Positions 37,816 to 50,945 of a stretch of 64,000 nt of DNA are shown here, one piece after another; within the stretch, counting starts at the first letter, position 1, and each line of letters starts with the position of its first letter. The position numbers and the translations under genes are program-made. The notes beneath the pieces are model-generated. The model worked only from the letters and a program-made list of their open reading frames with translations, was not told where the DNA came from and did not search any database. This stretch comes from Virgibacillus sp. MSP4-1 (GTDB lineage Bacteria > Bacillota > Bacilli > Bacillales > Alkalibacillaceae). The stretch lies in NCBI RefSeq assembly GCF_010092505.1, contig NZ_CP048021.1:2666001-2730000 (forward strand), read 5' to 3'.

Positions 37816-37980
37816 CGTGAATAATGTGAATAAGGGGTACACACCTATACACAGTCTATCCACATGTGGATAGACTTTATTTGCTCAATTATTTTAAGGT
37901 TATCCACAAATTCACAAGCCCTATTACTATTACTTCTGTATTTTTATAAAAAATAATAATATATATGTCTCTTAGGAGGA
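37816..37980. other. oriC: oriC, dnaA-dnaN part with unwinding element
   Basis: Exact boxes TGTGAATAA (37825-37833) and TTATCCACA (37900-37908). Near boxes lie at 37816, 37845, 37856 and 37865. A GCCC step, a CTATTACTATTACTTCT tract (37921-37937) and an AT-rich run TTTTTATAAAAAATAATAAT then follow. Box, GC step, trio tract, AT stretch is the arrangement of the B. subtilis DNA-unwinding element with DnaA-trios. Confidence 0.88.
37853..37880 (+). terminator. dnaA terminator made of two facing DnaA boxes
   Basis: A 24-bp perfect palindrome (37853-37876) built from CTATCCACA and TGTGGATAG with AGT/ACT ends, followed by TTATTT. It could serve both as DnaA-binding site and as a transcription terminator after dnaA. 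Confidence 0.55.
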
Positions 37981-37989
37981 ATTTAAAAA

Positions 37990-39135
37990 ATGAAGTTTAA
38001 CATCCAGCGAAATCAATTGATGGAAAGTGTTCAGGATGTCATGAAAGCTATTTCTTCTAAAACAGCGATTCCTATTTTAAGTGGAATGAAAATGGAAGTA
38101 ACAGAAGATGGCGTTACACTTACCGGAAGTGATTCTGATATTTCAATAGAATCCTTTATTCCAAAAGAAGAAGATGGAATTGTTTACATTGAGGGGATTG
38201 AACCTGGAAGTATTGTCCTTCAGGCTAAATATTTTCCCGATATTGTAAAAAAGCTTCCTGATCAGACAGTAGAGATTACTTCTGACGATCAGTTTAATGT
38301 AACCATCAAATCAGGACATGCTGAATTTAATTTAAATGGACAGGATGCTCAGGAATATCCACAGCTTCCAAAGTTACAAGCACAAAATAGCTTTCAAATA
38401 TCTGTGGATTTATTAAAGGATTTAATTCGTCAGACCGTTTTTGCAGTATCTACATCTGAAACCAGACCGATTTTAACGGGAGTAAATATGTCTATTAAAG
38501 AAGAAAAGCTCCATTTTGTAGCTACGGATAGTCATAGATTAGCTTCCAGAAATATTCCTGTTCAGGAGACTGAAGAAACCAATTTCGGTTCTAATATTGT
38601 TATTCCGGGTAAAAGTCTGAATGAACTTAACAAAATTCTTGATGATACGCAGGAAAAAGTTGAAATAAGTGTAACGGATAATCAGATTCTGTTCCGTACT
38701 AAGCATTTATATTTTCTTTCCCGACTACTGGATGGCAATTATCCGGAAACTTCAAGACTTATCCCTGAACAGAGCAAAACGAATGTCGTCATAGACTCTA
38801 AAGACTTGTTACATGCCATCGACCGTGCCAGCTTATTAGCTAAAGAAAGTCGAAATAATGTTGTAAGACTTATTACCAAGGAAAATAACATTCTTGAAAT
38901 TTCCAGTAATTCACCAGAGGTAGGTAAGGTGCAGGATGAAGTTCAGGCTGATTCTATTGAGGGAGAAGAATTAAAAATTTCCTTTAGTGCAAAATATATG
39001 ATGGATGCTCTGAAAGTGATTAATTCGGAAAAAGTGATGATTTCCTTCACTGGAGCTATGCGGCCATTTATTATTAAACCAACAGAAGAAGCGGATGAAA
39101 TCTTACAATTGATCTTACCTGTAAGGACTTATTAA
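37990..39135 (+). CDS. dnaN: DNA polymerase III beta subunit (sliding clamp)
   Basis: 381 residues in three clamp folds, ending ILPVRTY as in other DnaN C-termini. It encircles DNA and tethers polymerase. AGGAGG stands 9 bases before the ATG. It follows the origin's unwinding element and ends in its own terminator. Confidence 0.98.
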   Translation: MKFNIQRNQLMESVQDVMKAISSKTAIPILSGMKMEVTEDGVTLTGSDSDISIESFIPKEEDGIVYIEGIEPGSIVLQAKYFPDIVKKLPDQTVEITSDDQFNVTIKSGHAEFNLNGQDAQEYPQLPKLQAQNSFQISVDLLKDLIRQTVFAVSTSETRPILTGVNMSIKEEKLHFVATDSHRLASRNIPVQETEETNFGSNIVIPGKSLNELNKILDDTQEKVEISVTDNQILFRTKHLYFLSRLLDGNYPETSRLIPEQSKTNVVIDSKDLLHAIDRASLLAKESRNNVVRLITKENNILEISSNSPEVGKVQDEVQADSIEGEELKISFSAKYMMDALKVINSEKVMISFTGAMRPFIIKPTEEADEILQLILPVRTY

Positions 39136-39177
39136 TTGAATTAAAGCAACTGAATTTCTAGAGAGAATTTTAAAATG

Positions 39178-39203
39178 AAGCAAGGGCAATCCCCTTGCTT
39201 TTA
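39178..39203 (+). terminator. Terminator after dnaN
   Basis: 9-bp stem AAGCAAGGG / CCCTTGCTT (39178-39186 and 39192-39200), 5-base loop, followed by TTTAT. Confidence 0.8.
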
Positions 39204-39260
39204 TGTTATCATTAAATAATAGGTATGCATTAAAATGCACGGAGGATAAGGTGATAAGAC

Positions 39261-39479
39261 ATGAGTGAACCAATTGAAATTTCTACAGATAAAATTGCAT
39301 TAGGACAATTTTTAAAGCTTGCCAATGTTATTGAGTCTGGTGGAATGGCCAAATGGTTTTTACATGAATTTAACGTCTTTGTGAACGGTGAACAGGAAAC
39401 AAGAAGAGGAAAAAAATTACAACCAGGTGATGTTGTAGAAGTTGAAGGAATAGGATCATTTGAAGTGACAGTTGAATGA
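39261..39479 (+). CDS. yaaA: S4-domain RNA-binding protein YaaA
   Basis: 72 residues, with an S4-like fold (GQFLKLANVIESGGMAKWFL, NGEQETRRGKKLQPGD). It sits between dnaN and recF in all Bacillus origins. A role in 50S ribosome assembly has been proposed for the family. 28 bases before recF, same strand. Confidence 0.93.
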   Translation: MSEPIEISTDKIALGQFLKLANVIESGGMAKWFLHEFNVFVNGEQETRRGKKLQPGDVVEVEGIGSFEVTVE

Positions 39480-39507
39480 CATTCCTTTTGCGTAAAGGGA
39501 GATTTAC

Positions 39508-40626
39508 ATGTATATCCAGGATCTATCTCTAACAAATTATCGTAATTATGAACAGATACAGGTTCAATTTGATCATAAGATAAATGTCATTATTGGTGAA
39601 AATGCACAGGGAAAAACAAACTTGATGGAATCCATCTATGTTTTAGCGCTAACAAAATCCCATCGGACTCCCCGAGATAAAGAATTGATTAAATGGGACT
39701 CAACTTATGCTAAAATAAAAGGGAGTATTATAAAACGAAATCACTCTCTTCCACTTGAAATTGTTTTTTCAAAAAAAGGAAAAAAAGCTAAATTAAACCA
39801 TATTGAACAATCCAAATTAAGCAACTATATCAGCGCTTTTAATGTCGTTATGTTCGCCCCGGAGGATTTGAACTTAGTTAAAGGAAGCCCTCAGGAGCGT
39901 CGTCGTTTTATAGATATGGAAATAGGACAAATTCAGCCTGTCTATGTATATCATCTAAATCAATTTCAAAAGGTTTTGAAACAGCGGAATGCTTTATTAA
40001 AAGACTATCAGAGGCAACAAAATATGGACCGGACCATGCTGCGTGTTTTAACTGAGCAACTTATTGAACATGCAGCGATTATTGTTGAGAGAAGATTTGA
40101 ATTTCTTAAGCTTCTCAGAGAATGGGCAGAGCCGATCCATACGGGGATCAGTCATGAACTGGAAAAACTGGAAATGACGTATGATGTAAGTGTGGATGTA
40201 TCAGAAGGTATGGATTTGTCAAAAATAGTAAAGACCTATCAAACCCACTTTCAGGACATAGAAACAAGAGAAATTGAAAGGGGTACATCTCTTATAGGCC
40301 CACATCGTGACGACCTCTTATTTTATGTGAATGGAAAGGAAGTTCAAAGGTTTGGATCTCAGGGACAGCAAAGAACGACTGCATTATCACTCAAACTAGC
40401 CGAAATTGAACTTATTCATAATGAAGTGGGAGAATATCCTGTTCTTTTACTCGATGATGTATTAAGTGAACTGGATAATCAGCGACAGTCGCATTTATTA
40501 AATACGATTCAAGGTAAAGTGCAAACCTTTGTGTCGACTACCAGTGTGGACGGAATTGCGCATAAAACATTACAGAATGCCGAAATGTTTCAAGTTCAAC
40601 AAGGCACAGTTTTTAAAGAAGGGTGA
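39508..40626 (+). CDS. recF: Recombination mediator RecF
   Basis: 372 residues. SMC-like ATPase: Walker [10 protein letters not shown] near residue 30-38, signature [18 protein letters not shown] and Walker [14 protein letters not shown]. It helps load RecA at gaps. Start [15 protein letters not shown], with AAAGGGAG upstream. The stop overlaps the open frame of remB. Confidence 0.97.
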   Translation: MYIQDLSLTNYRNYEQIQVQFDHKINVIIGENAQGKTNLMESIYVLALTKSHRTPRDKELIKWDSTYAKIKGSIIKRNHSLPLEIVFSKKGKKAKLNHIEQSKLSNYISAFNVVMFAPEDLNLVKGSPQERRRFIDMEIGQIQPVYVYHLNQFQKVLKQRNALLKDYQRQQNMDRTMLRVLTEQLIEHAAIIVERRFEFLKLLREWAEPIHTGISHELEKLEMTYDVSVDVSEGMDLSKIVKTYQTHFQDIETREIERGTSLIGPHRDDLLFYVNGKEVQRFGSQGQQRTTALSLKLAEIELIHNEVGEYPVLLLDDVLSELDNQRQSHLLNTIQGKVQTFVSTTSVDGIAHKTLQNAEMFQVQQGTVFKEG

Positions 40627-40634
40627 GGTTGAGT

Positions 40635-40919
40635 GTGTTTATACATATTGGGGAAGAACATGTTATACAATCCGGAGATGTTGTCGCCATCATTGATCGT
40701 GATTTAGTTAAATCCTCAACGATCATTGATGAAATGATTCAAAACCAGAAAAGAAGAAACATCGTAATTGATACATCCCATGACCAGGCAAAGTCTATTG
40801 TGATAACTACGGAATTTATCTATTTCAGTACTTTATCCGTTGCAACTTTACGTAAACGTTCAAGCTTGAACTTTACTTTAGATAAACTGGAAGATTACTC
40901 AGAGGACTATGAGGAATAG
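40635..40919 (+). CDS. remB: Extracellular matrix regulator RemB
   Basis: 94 residues: FIHIGEEHVIQSGDVVAIID and FSTLSVATLRKRSS match YaaB/RemB, which is linked to biofilm-matrix gene expression in B. subtilis. The frame is open from GTG 40623 inside recF, but GTG 40635, 6 bases after GAGG, gives the family-like start. Between recF and gyrB, as in Bacillus. Confidence 0.9.
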   Translation: MFIHIGEEHVIQSGDVVAIIDRDLVKSSTIIDEMIQNQKRRNIVIDTSHDQAKSIVITTEFIYFSTLSVATLRKRSSLNFTLDKLEDYSEDYEE

Positions 40920-42902
<1,983 letters not shown>

Positions 42903-42904
42903 GG

Positions 42905-43219
42905 ACATTGGCAAAACCCATTCCGTGGCCAAAGGTGTGGCACTTTATGGGTTTGTCCTATGCTTTACATTATCCAACTGCGGCTCCTAGGTATGCGCGG
43001 ATATAAGTCAAAGCCTTTCCGTGGCTATCGCCACTGCAAGTCTTCGTCTTATCCCACGATACCTGACCAGTCGCCTACGCTTTTCTAATCATGTCTAGCT
43101 ACAGGGCCTAGCCCCTAAGCTGATATAAGTCAAATTCATTACGTGGCAAAAGGCATGCCACTCCATGAATTCGTCTTATCCAGCCGGAGCTAAGCAAGGC
43201 CCTTCCGCTTTTCTAATAA
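42905..43219 (+). repeat. Structured intergenic repeat block between gyrB and gyrA
   Basis: A small dyad AAACCCAT...ATGGGTTT (42913-42956) is followed by two tandem units (about 42978-43089 and 43095-43217). Each unit holds GATATAAGTCAAA, a CGTGGC...GCCAC hairpin, TCGTCTTATCC, and ends CGCTTTTCTAAT. The first unit closely matches the inverted copy at 21670-21790. No open frame is plausible. Confidence 0.85.
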
Positions 43220-43231
43220 GGAGGTTGTTTT

Positions 43232-45751
43232 ATGGTGGATCAGGATCGTCCACAGGTTCAGGAAATAAATTTGAATCAGGAGATGCGTACGTCATTTTTG
43301 GATTACGCAATGAGTGTTATTGTTGCTCGTGCCCTTCCTGATGTTCGCGACGGAATGAAACCCGTACATAGAAGAATATTATATGCCATGCATGATTTAG
43401 GTATGCATGCAGACAAAGCTTATAAAAAATCCGCCCGTATTGTCGGGGAAGTTATCGGTAAGTACCATCCCCATGGGGACTCGGCTGTATACGATGCAAT
43501 GGTTCGTATGGCACAGGATTTTAACTATCGTTATCCTCTGGTTGATGGACATGGAAATTTCGGTTCTGTTGATGGAGATTCAGCTGCTGCGATGCGTTAC
43601 ACAGAAGCTCGTATGTCCAAAATTTCCATGGAGATTTTACGGGATATCAATAAAGATACGATTGATTATATTGATAACTATGATGGGACAGAAAGAGAAC
43701 CGGCAGTCCTGCCTGCCCGTTTTCCTAATTTACTGGTGAATGGTGCAGCAGGTATTGCAGTCGGAATGGCTACTAATATTCCTCCCCATCAACTGGGAGA
43801 GGTAATTGATGCGGTCTTAGCTGTCAGTAAAAACCCGGAAATCACCATCAGTGAACTCATGGAAAACTATATTTATGGACCGGATTTCCCTACTGGTGGA
43901 CAGATTCTTGGACGCAGAGGAATCCGTCAGGCCTTTGAAACCGGAAAGGGATCCATTACGGTCCGTGCAAAATCAGAAATTACGGAAATGAACAATGGAA
44001 AATCATCCATTATTGTTACCGAGATTCCCTTCCAGGTAAACAAGGCAAAATTAATTGAAAAAATTGCTGAGCTTGTTCGGGATAAGAAAATTGATGGAAT
44101 TACAGACCTTCGTGATGAATCCGACCGTGATGGTATGCGGATTGTGATTGAAATGCGCAGGGATGTGAATCCCAATGTCGTCCTAAATAATTTATACAAG
44201 CAGACAGCTCTTCAAACCACTTTCGGAATCAATACGCTGGCTCTGGTTGATGGAGAGCCAAAAGTTTTAAATCTAAAACAGGCCTTAACCCATTACCTAG
44301 ATCATCAGAAAGTGGTCATTAAAAGAAGAACGGCTTATGAACTGAGAAAAGCTGAAGCAAGGGCTCATATTCTGCAGGGTCTGCGTATTGCCTTAGATCA
44401 CCTTGATGAAGTTATTTCTCTTATTCGCAATTCCAAAACGACCGATATTGCCAGAGAAGAGCTGATCAGCCGGTTTGAATTATCCGAAAAGCAGGCACAG
44501 GCAATTTTGGATATGCGTCTCCAGCGTTTGACAGGTCTGGAACGTGAAAAGATAGAGAATGAATATAGTGACTTAATGAAGCTAATTGGAGAGTTAAAAG
44601 AAATTTTGGCTGATGAAGAGAAAGTACTGGAAATTATTCGAGAAGAATTAACCGAGATTAAAGAGCGTTTTAACGATGAAAGAAAGACAGAAATTATGAC
44701 AGGTGGATCCGACTTTATTGAGGATGAGGATCTGATTCCTGAAGAAACCATTGTTGTTACGCTCACACATAAAGGGTATATTAAGCGTCTTCCAGCTTCC
44801 ACCTATCGTACACAGAGACGCGGAGGACGTGGTGTTCAGGGAATGGGTACGAATGAGGATGACTTTGTGGAGCATCTTCTATCTACGTCCACACATGACA
44901 CCATTCTTTTCTTCTCTAATAAAGGGAAAGTTTATAAAACGAAGGGCTATGAAATTCCTGCCTTTGGACGAACAGCTAAAGGAATTCCATTAGTTAATGT
45001 GCTGGAAGTTGAAAAAGGTGAATGGATTAATGCTATGATTGCCATCAGTGAGTTCTCTGAGGATTGGTATTTATTCTTCACCACTGAACAGGGAATATCC
45101 AAACGCACGACCCTATCTCAGTTTGCCAATATCCGCAGAGGCGGTCTCAGAGCTATTAATCTGAGAGAAGATGATGAACTGATTTCCGTGCGACTTACCG
45201 ATGGAAATAAACAAATTATGATTGGGACCAGACAGGGGTACTTAATCCGTTTTGATGAACAGGATGTACGTTCCATGGGACGTACGGCTGCTGGTGTAAA
45301 AGGTATTACCTTAAGAGATGAAGAAGATAAGGTGGTATCCATGGAAATCCTCGATGAAACTACTCAGGTTCTGACGGTTACCAATAAAGGTTTTGGGAAG
45401 CGAACAAAGGCTGATGAATATCGAACAACAAACCGTGGCGGAAAAGGAATTCTGACCTGTCATTTAACAGAGAAGAACGGACATGTAGTTGCGGTTAAAG
45501 CTGTGACCGGTGATGAGGACCTGATATTAATTACGGAAAGCGGAATGCTTATCCGAATGCCTGTAGAAAGCATTTCCGAGACAGGTCGTAATACTCAAGG
45601 GGTTAAACTCATTCGCCTTGAAGAAGGAGAGGAAGTTTCAACCGTAGCAAGGATTGCCCAGGAAGATGAAGAAGATGAACAGGAACATGAAGAATCCGGT
45701 GAAGCAGACACGGATCAAGAACCTGATCAGGACGGGGAATTAACAGAATAA
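43232..45751 (+). CDS. gyrA: DNA gyrase subunit A
   Basis: 839 residues. Catalytic Tyr123 in [11 protein letters not shown], quinolone-determining region [12 protein letters not shown] with the sensitive-type Ser84, coiled-coil (about 370-480) and a C-terminal beta-pinwheel with the GyrA box [10 protein letters not shown]. The last 30 residues are almost entirely acidic, giving a longer tail than B. subtilis. AAGGAGG upstream of the ATG. Confidence 0.98.
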   Translation: MVDQDRPQVQEINLNQEMRTSFLDYAMSVIVARALPDVRDGMKPVHRRILYAMHDLGMHADKAYKKSARIVGEVIGKYHPHGDSAVYDAMVRMAQDFNYRYPLVDGHGNFGSVDGDSAAAMRYTEARMSKISMEILRDINKDTIDYIDNYDGTEREPAVLPARFPNLLVNGAAGIAVGMATNIPPHQLGEVIDAVLAVSKNPEITISELMENYIYGPDFPTGGQILGRRGIRQAFETGKGSITVRAKSEITEMNNGKSSIIVTEIPFQVNKAKLIEKIAELVRDKKIDGITDLRDESDRDGMRIVIEMRRDVNPNVVLNNLYKQTALQTTFGINTLALVDGEPKVLNLKQALTHYLDHQKVVIKRRTAYELRKAEARAHILQGLRIALDHLDEVISLIRNSKTTDIAREELISRFELSEKQAQAILDMRLQRLTGLEREKIENEYSDLMKLIGELKEILADEEKVLEIIREELTEIKERFNDERKTEIMTGGSDFIEDEDLIPEETIVVTLTHKGYIKRLPASTYRTQRRGGRGVQGMGTNEDDFVEHLLSTSTHDTILFFSNKGKVYKTKGYEIPAFGRTAKGIPLVNVLEVEKGEWINAMIAISEFSEDWYLFFTTEQGISKRTTLSQFANIRRGGLRAINLREDDELISVRLTDGNKQIMIGTRQGYLIRFDEQDVRSMGRTAAGVKGITLRDEEDKVVSMEILDETTQVLTVTNKGFGKRTKADEYRTTNRGGKGILTCHLTEKNGHVVAVKAVTGDEDLILITESGMLIRMPVESISETGRNTQGVKLIRLEEGEEVSTVARIAQEDEEDEQEHEESGEADTDQEPDQDGELTE

Positions 45752-45782
45752 GTAATTGCAAGGATATGGAGGTGAAGAGAAA

Positions 45783-46859
45783 TTGCTAGTTCATCCCAGT
45801 CAGCTTAAACCCGGTTGCATCGTAGAGCGGGAAGTAAAAGGGCATACAGCGAATCCGATAATACCAAAAGAAACAGTGGTTGGAACTGTTCATATACAGG
45901 TATTGGAGCACTTCGGGGTAGAAAATATAGAGGTTTCCTCATACCTTGTCAACGGAGAACTATTTACTCCGGAAGAAAAAGGAGAACAGGAAAGAAACAT
46001 TGAACAGCAAATGGACCCCTTTGCCGTTAAATATGCAAAAGGCGTTGAGAAAACAAAGGAAATGTTTTTCAAATGGCAGGCAGGAAATCCGGTAGACCTT
46101 CCCAAAGTCAGAGAAATGCTCATCCCGCTGATCCTGCAGGCCGAAAATGACTCAGGGATTATCTTTTCTCTTCATCACCATGTGGATAAAGAAAATTATT
46201 TTTTCCATCACTTTGTGGCAAAAGCATTAATTTCAGCGTTTATTGCCAAACGCATGAATTTGCCACAGGGAGACCGGATTCAGACAGGTTTAGCTGCTTA
46301 TTTAAGTGATTGCGGAATGTCCCGGATTCCGAAACATATTTTAAATAAATCCGAACGCCTGTCAACTGAAGAGTTTAATGAGGTCAAGCAGCACCCGATT
46401 TATTCTTACCGGTTGGCAGAAGATATGACAGCCCTGAAGCAGGAAACAAAAACATCTATTTTGCAGCATCATGAAAGAATGGATGGCAGTGGGTACCCAT
46501 TTGGGCTAAGCCACCAGAAAATCCATTCGTATGCAAGAATGATAGCGGTAAGCGATATATTCCATGCGATGGTTTGTGAAAGACCTTATAAGCCTAGACA
46601 GTCCCCCTTTAGGGCTGTAGAGGAAATACAAAAACAAATGATTGGAAAACTGGACCTTGAAGTGGTTCAAATATTAGTGGCAGGACTGGCGAATTTTTCG
46701 AGTGGAACGAGAATCCGATTATCCGATCAGCGTGCTGGAGAAATCGTATTTATAGAGGAGAAAAATCCGACAAGGCCCATGGTACGGATGGACAATGATG
46801 GTGAGATTATTGTTTTAAAGGATCATCCACATTTGCATATAGAAGAAGTACTGGCATAA
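45783..46859 (+). CDS. HD-GYP-type protein with degenerate catalytic pair
   Basis: 358 residues from TTG 45783, 7 bases after GGAGGTGA. The first 120 residues resemble the N-terminal domain seen in Bacillaceae HD-GYP proteins. The HD-GYP domain (about 125-340) keeps HHxxxDGSGYP (HHERMDGSGYP, 229-239) and the helix HHFVAKALISAFIA, but the usual HDIGK reads SDCGM (175-179). The metal-binding His is therefore Ser and the Lys is Met. It may bind but not cleave cyclic-di-GMP, or use another ligand. It lies 31 bases after gyrA, in the usual place for this gene. Confidence 0.8.
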   Translation: MLVHPSQLKPGCIVEREVKGHTANPIIPKETVVGTVHIQVLEHFGVENIEVSSYLVNGELFTPEEKGEQERNIEQQMDPFAVKYAKGVEKTKEMFFKWQAGNPVDLPKVREMLIPLILQAENDSGIIFSLHHHVDKENYFFHHFVAKALISAFIAKRMNLPQGDRIQTGLAAYLSDCGMSRIPKHILNKSERLSTEEFNEVKQHPIYSYRLAEDMTALKQETKTSILQHHERMDGSGYPFGLSHQKIHSYARMIAVSDIFHAMVCERPYKPRQSPFRAVEEIQKQMIGKLDLEVVQILVAGLANFSSGTRIRLSDQRAGEIVFIEEKNPTRPMVRMDNDGEIIVLKDHPHLHIEEVLA

Positions 46860-46869
46860 ACAGGAGGTC

Positions 46870-46924
46870 AATCCTCATTATGTTTGGTTAAACAGATAAT
46901 AACCAAGCATTATGGGGATTTTTT
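46870..46924. terminator. Bidirectional terminator overlapping the yaaC stop
   Basis: Stem of about 19 bp with one bulge (46870-46889 with 46901-46920; AATCCTCATTATG faces CATTATGGGGATT), followed by TTTTTT on the plus strand. It ends the plus-strand HD-GYP gene while forming the last codons of the convergent yaaC gene. Confidence 0.75.
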
Positions 46925-47834
46925 TGGCTGTAATACTTAAAAATTGAAGGATATAAGGATAATCATTATTACTGAACGAATGCAAGAGCTCTCCCCACCA
47001 CTCTGTCTCATAGCGGCAGATCATACTTAAATTGTAAAGCAGCAGAAAGTGAGTCATGACCTCATGAAAAGGATAAAAAAAGGATCGATTTTTACAAAGA
47101 TAGAGACAAGAACTTTCAGCATCCATGGAAAACAGATTGCTTTCATGAGGTAGCAGCCTTCTATCTGAAGTGATATAAAGATAATCCTGATCTAAATGCC
47201 AATCCTTGACTGAAAAATGGAAGTGTCTCAGTTTATCAACGAATCTCTTTTCAGATAAATGCCAGTCATTCACTGTATCGAGAGGAATAAGCAGCGTTCT
47301 TTCTCCATAATTCCCCACTTTTATCACTGGTTTTTCTTTATGCTGAATATCATATAAGTTGCTCATTTCCGGAACTCTTTTCAGCAGCTGTTCCATCGAA
47401 AATTTATCAACTGTAAATTGATGAATGGAGAACAGGTGACTGGTGAAGTAAGGAAAGAGCCCTTTTTGCTGAATTTTTACCTCATCCTGCAAAAAACGGT
47501 ACGATTGTTTTTTACGCTTTCTTGCTGATACTCCGTGGGCAAGGAGACTTGTGTTTTCGGGATAGTGAGGCCTTTTGGTTATTAAACAGGTTTTAATAAG
47601 CTGTGTCAGTCCGTAAAAAAGCAGCATGGGTTGTATGGATACAGGAGCTTTTTTTGCCTGATTTAAATAAGTTTCCGCATGCTCCAGGTAATACACAAAA
47701 CGATCCGCATTCTGAAAGCTGAGCTTCTCATGGTCCCTGAATTTGTCTCTCCGGTAGCATTCACTTAAAAAGCCTTGAACATAAGGAATCGATTTAAGCT
47801 GATGATAAAATGCAGACAGGTTTTTATCCTTCAT
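46878..47834 (-). CDS. yaaC: YaaC family protein
   Basis: 318 residues from ATG 47834, with AAGGAG 6 bases upstream. The frame runs back to 47918, but that part has no ribosome site and overlaps the guaB promoter. Internal motifs FVYYLEHAETYLNQA, MLLFYGLTQLIKTCLI and LAHGVSARKRKKQSYRFLQD match YaaC of Bacillus. Its function is unknown. It is divergent from guaB and convergent with the HD-GYP gene, the normal arrangement. Confidence 0.92.
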   Translation of the reverse strand: MKDKNLSAFYHQLKSIPYVQGFLSECYRRDKFRDHEKLSFQNADRFVYYLEHAETYLNQAKKAPVSIQPMLLFYGLTQLIKTCLITKRPHYPENTSLLAHGVSARKRKKQSYRFLQDEVKIQQKGLFPYFTSHLFSIHQFTVDKFSMEQLLKRVPEMSNLYDIQHKEKPVIKVGNYGERTLLIPLDTVNDWHLSEKRFVDKLRHFHFSVKDWHLDQDYLYITSDRRLLPHESNLFSMDAESSCLYLCKNRSFFYPFHEVMTHFLLLYNLSMICRYETEWWGELLHSFSNNDYPYILQFLSITAKKIPIMLGYYLFNQT

Positions 47835-47854
47835 AAAAATCTCCTTATATGTCC

Positions 47855-47883
47855 TTGAAATATTAAAAAAACTGGCGTATTCT
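47855..47883 (+). promoter_or_regulatory. Probable guaB promoter
   Basis: TTGAAA (47855-47860), 17 bases, TATTCT (47878-47883), about 64 bases before the guaB ATG. It lies just upstream of the yaaC start on the other strand, making this a shared divergent control region. Confidence 0.45.
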
Positions 47884-47943
47884 ATAAAATATTTACAAGA
47901 GTATTGTTGCCATTTCACAGCAAATTCATAATAAGGGGGCTAA

Positions 47944-49413
<1,470 letters not shown>

Positions 49414-49436
49414 TAGTAGAATTGACCTAATCCGTA

Positions 49437-49474
49437 AAACATAGATAGTGACTATTCACTGTCTATGTTTTTTT
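49437..49474 (+). terminator. Terminator after guaB
   Basis: 14-bp stem with G-T pairs (AACATAGATAGTGA with TCACTGTCTATGTT) and a run of seven or more T. Confidence 0.9.
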
Positions 49475-49528
49475 ATACCGGTATGATAAAATTGCAAAGG
49501 ATAGATTAAAATGGTGGAGGTTAGTTTA

Positions 49529-50866
49529 ATGAAAAAGTCAGTAAAAGCTTTGGGAATGGTGATGACTGCCATTCTGATAACAATGGTTGCAATCATTCCA
49601 GCACCGATTTCAACTCATGCACAACCGAACAATATTGAAGCAAAATCAGCTATTTTAGTGGATGCAGAAACAGGCCAGATTTTATACGAAAAAGAAGCCG
49701 ATTTAGCTTTGCCTCCAGCCAGTATGACCAAAATGATGACGGAATATCTGGTACTAGAGGCCATAGAAAATGGAGATATCAGCTGGGATACAACGACAAC
49801 GATTTCTGATTATGCCTATTGGCTTTCTTCAGATAATGCATTTTCAGGAATAGGTTTGCGTCAAAATAAAGAATATACCGTAGAAGAACTTTACACAGCG
49901 ATGGCGGTTAACTCAGATAATGCGACAACCGTTGCACTGGCCGAATTGGTCGCAGGCTCTGAAGGTGAATTTGTAAAAATGATGAATCAGAAGGCTCAGG
50001 AGATGGGATTACCAGAAGCTGAGTTTGTGAATTCCACAGGTTTAGGTAATAGTGATTTAGGAGAATATTACCCGGAAGGCACGAGCGCTGATGCAGATAA
50101 CTATTTATCAGCCAGATCAGCGGCCTTACTTGCCTATCATTTAATTAATGACTATCCTCAAGCCCTTGATTATTCAAGTATTACAGAGGCTAAATTAGAT
50201 AAAGAATCGTTTACAAACTGGAACTGGATGCTGCCTGGAATGCCGGGACAGCTTGCTCCATTTGGTTATGAAGGCCTGGATGGTATGAAGACAGGGTGGA
50301 CCGATGAAGCAGGCTACTGCTTTACAGGTACTGCTGAGCGGAATAACCGCCGACTAATTTCTGTCGTGATGCGGACAGATTCTGAGGAAGCCCGATTTGA
50401 AGAAACAAGAAAGCTGCTTGACTATGGGTTCAACCAGACAAAGACAGCAGAACTTTATCCTGCCGACTATCAAAAGAAAGATGAATCAACACTCAAGGTC
50501 AATAAAGGAAAGGAACAGTCGGTGGATATAGCTACTGACGAGGCCATTCGTGGGGTTGTCCCTTCCGGTGAAGAAAAACCTTATGAAATTGAATTTACCC
50601 TTGATAAATCCAAACTGAATGAAGATGGCGAATTAACGGCCCCTCTTAAGAAGGGAGAAGCTGTTGGAACTGCACAAATAAAGTATACTGGTGAAGAGCT
50701 TTTTGGATATATAACGGAACACATCGGCAAAGATGCCAATGTTCAACTTGTTACTCAGGATGCTGTGGAAAAAGCCAATTGGTTTACTCTTACCTTCCGG
50801 GCAATTGGTGACTTTTTCTCAGATGTATTTGGTGGAATTGCTGATTGGTTCAAAGGTTTATTTTAA
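49529..50866 (+). CDS. dacA: D-alanyl-D-alanine carboxypeptidase (PBP5)
   Basis: 445 residues from ATG 49529, with GGAGG upstream; the in-frame ATG at 49511 precedes that site. Signal peptide about 1-31. Penicillin-binding triad: Ser65-x-x-Lys68 in PASMTKMM, SDN at 129-131 and KTG at 254-256. A beta-rich PBP5 C-terminal domain and a terminal amphipathic helix (FRAIGDFFSDVFGGIADWFK) anchor it to the membrane. It trims the fifth D-Ala of the wall stem peptide. Confidence 0.97.
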   Translation: MKKSVKALGMVMTAILITMVAIIPAPISTHAQPNNIEAKSAILVDAETGQILYEKEADLALPPASMTKMMTEYLVLEAIENGDISWDTTTTISDYAYWLSSDNAFSGIGLRQNKEYTVEELYTAMAVNSDNATTVALAELVAGSEGEFVKMMNQKAQEMGLPEAEFVNSTGLGNSDLGEYYPEGTSADADNYLSARSAALLAYHLINDYPQALDYSSITEAKLDKESFTNWNWMLPGMPGQLAPFGYEGLDGMKTGWTDEAGYCFTGTAERNNRRLISVVMRTDSEEARFEETRKLLDYGFNQTKTAELYPADYQKKDESTLKVNKGKEQSVDIATDEAIRGVVPSGEEKPYEIEFTLDKSKLNEDGELTAPLKKGEAVGTAQIKYTGEELFGYITEHIGKDANVQLVTQDAVEKANWFTLTFRAIGDFFSDVFGGIADWFKGLF

Positions 50867-50872
50867 AACAAA

Positions 50873-50901
50873 TTGGATTACTCGGGATTTTCCGTTAAAA
50901 T
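50873..50901 (+). promoter_or_regulatory. Probable pdxST promoter
   Basis: TTGGAT (50873-50878), 17 bases, TAAAAT (50896-50901), 45 bases before the pdxS ATG. No terminator is seen after dacA, so read-through is possible. Confidence 0.5.
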
Positions 50902-50945
50902 AGAACTAAGAAGAAAGTATTTATTATATTCAGGGGGGAAACACC

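Noticed and set aside
47835-47918. Longer yaaC start at 47918
   Set aside because: No ribosome site there, and the segment covers the guaB promoter. ATG 47834 has AAGGAG and aligns with the B. subtilis start.
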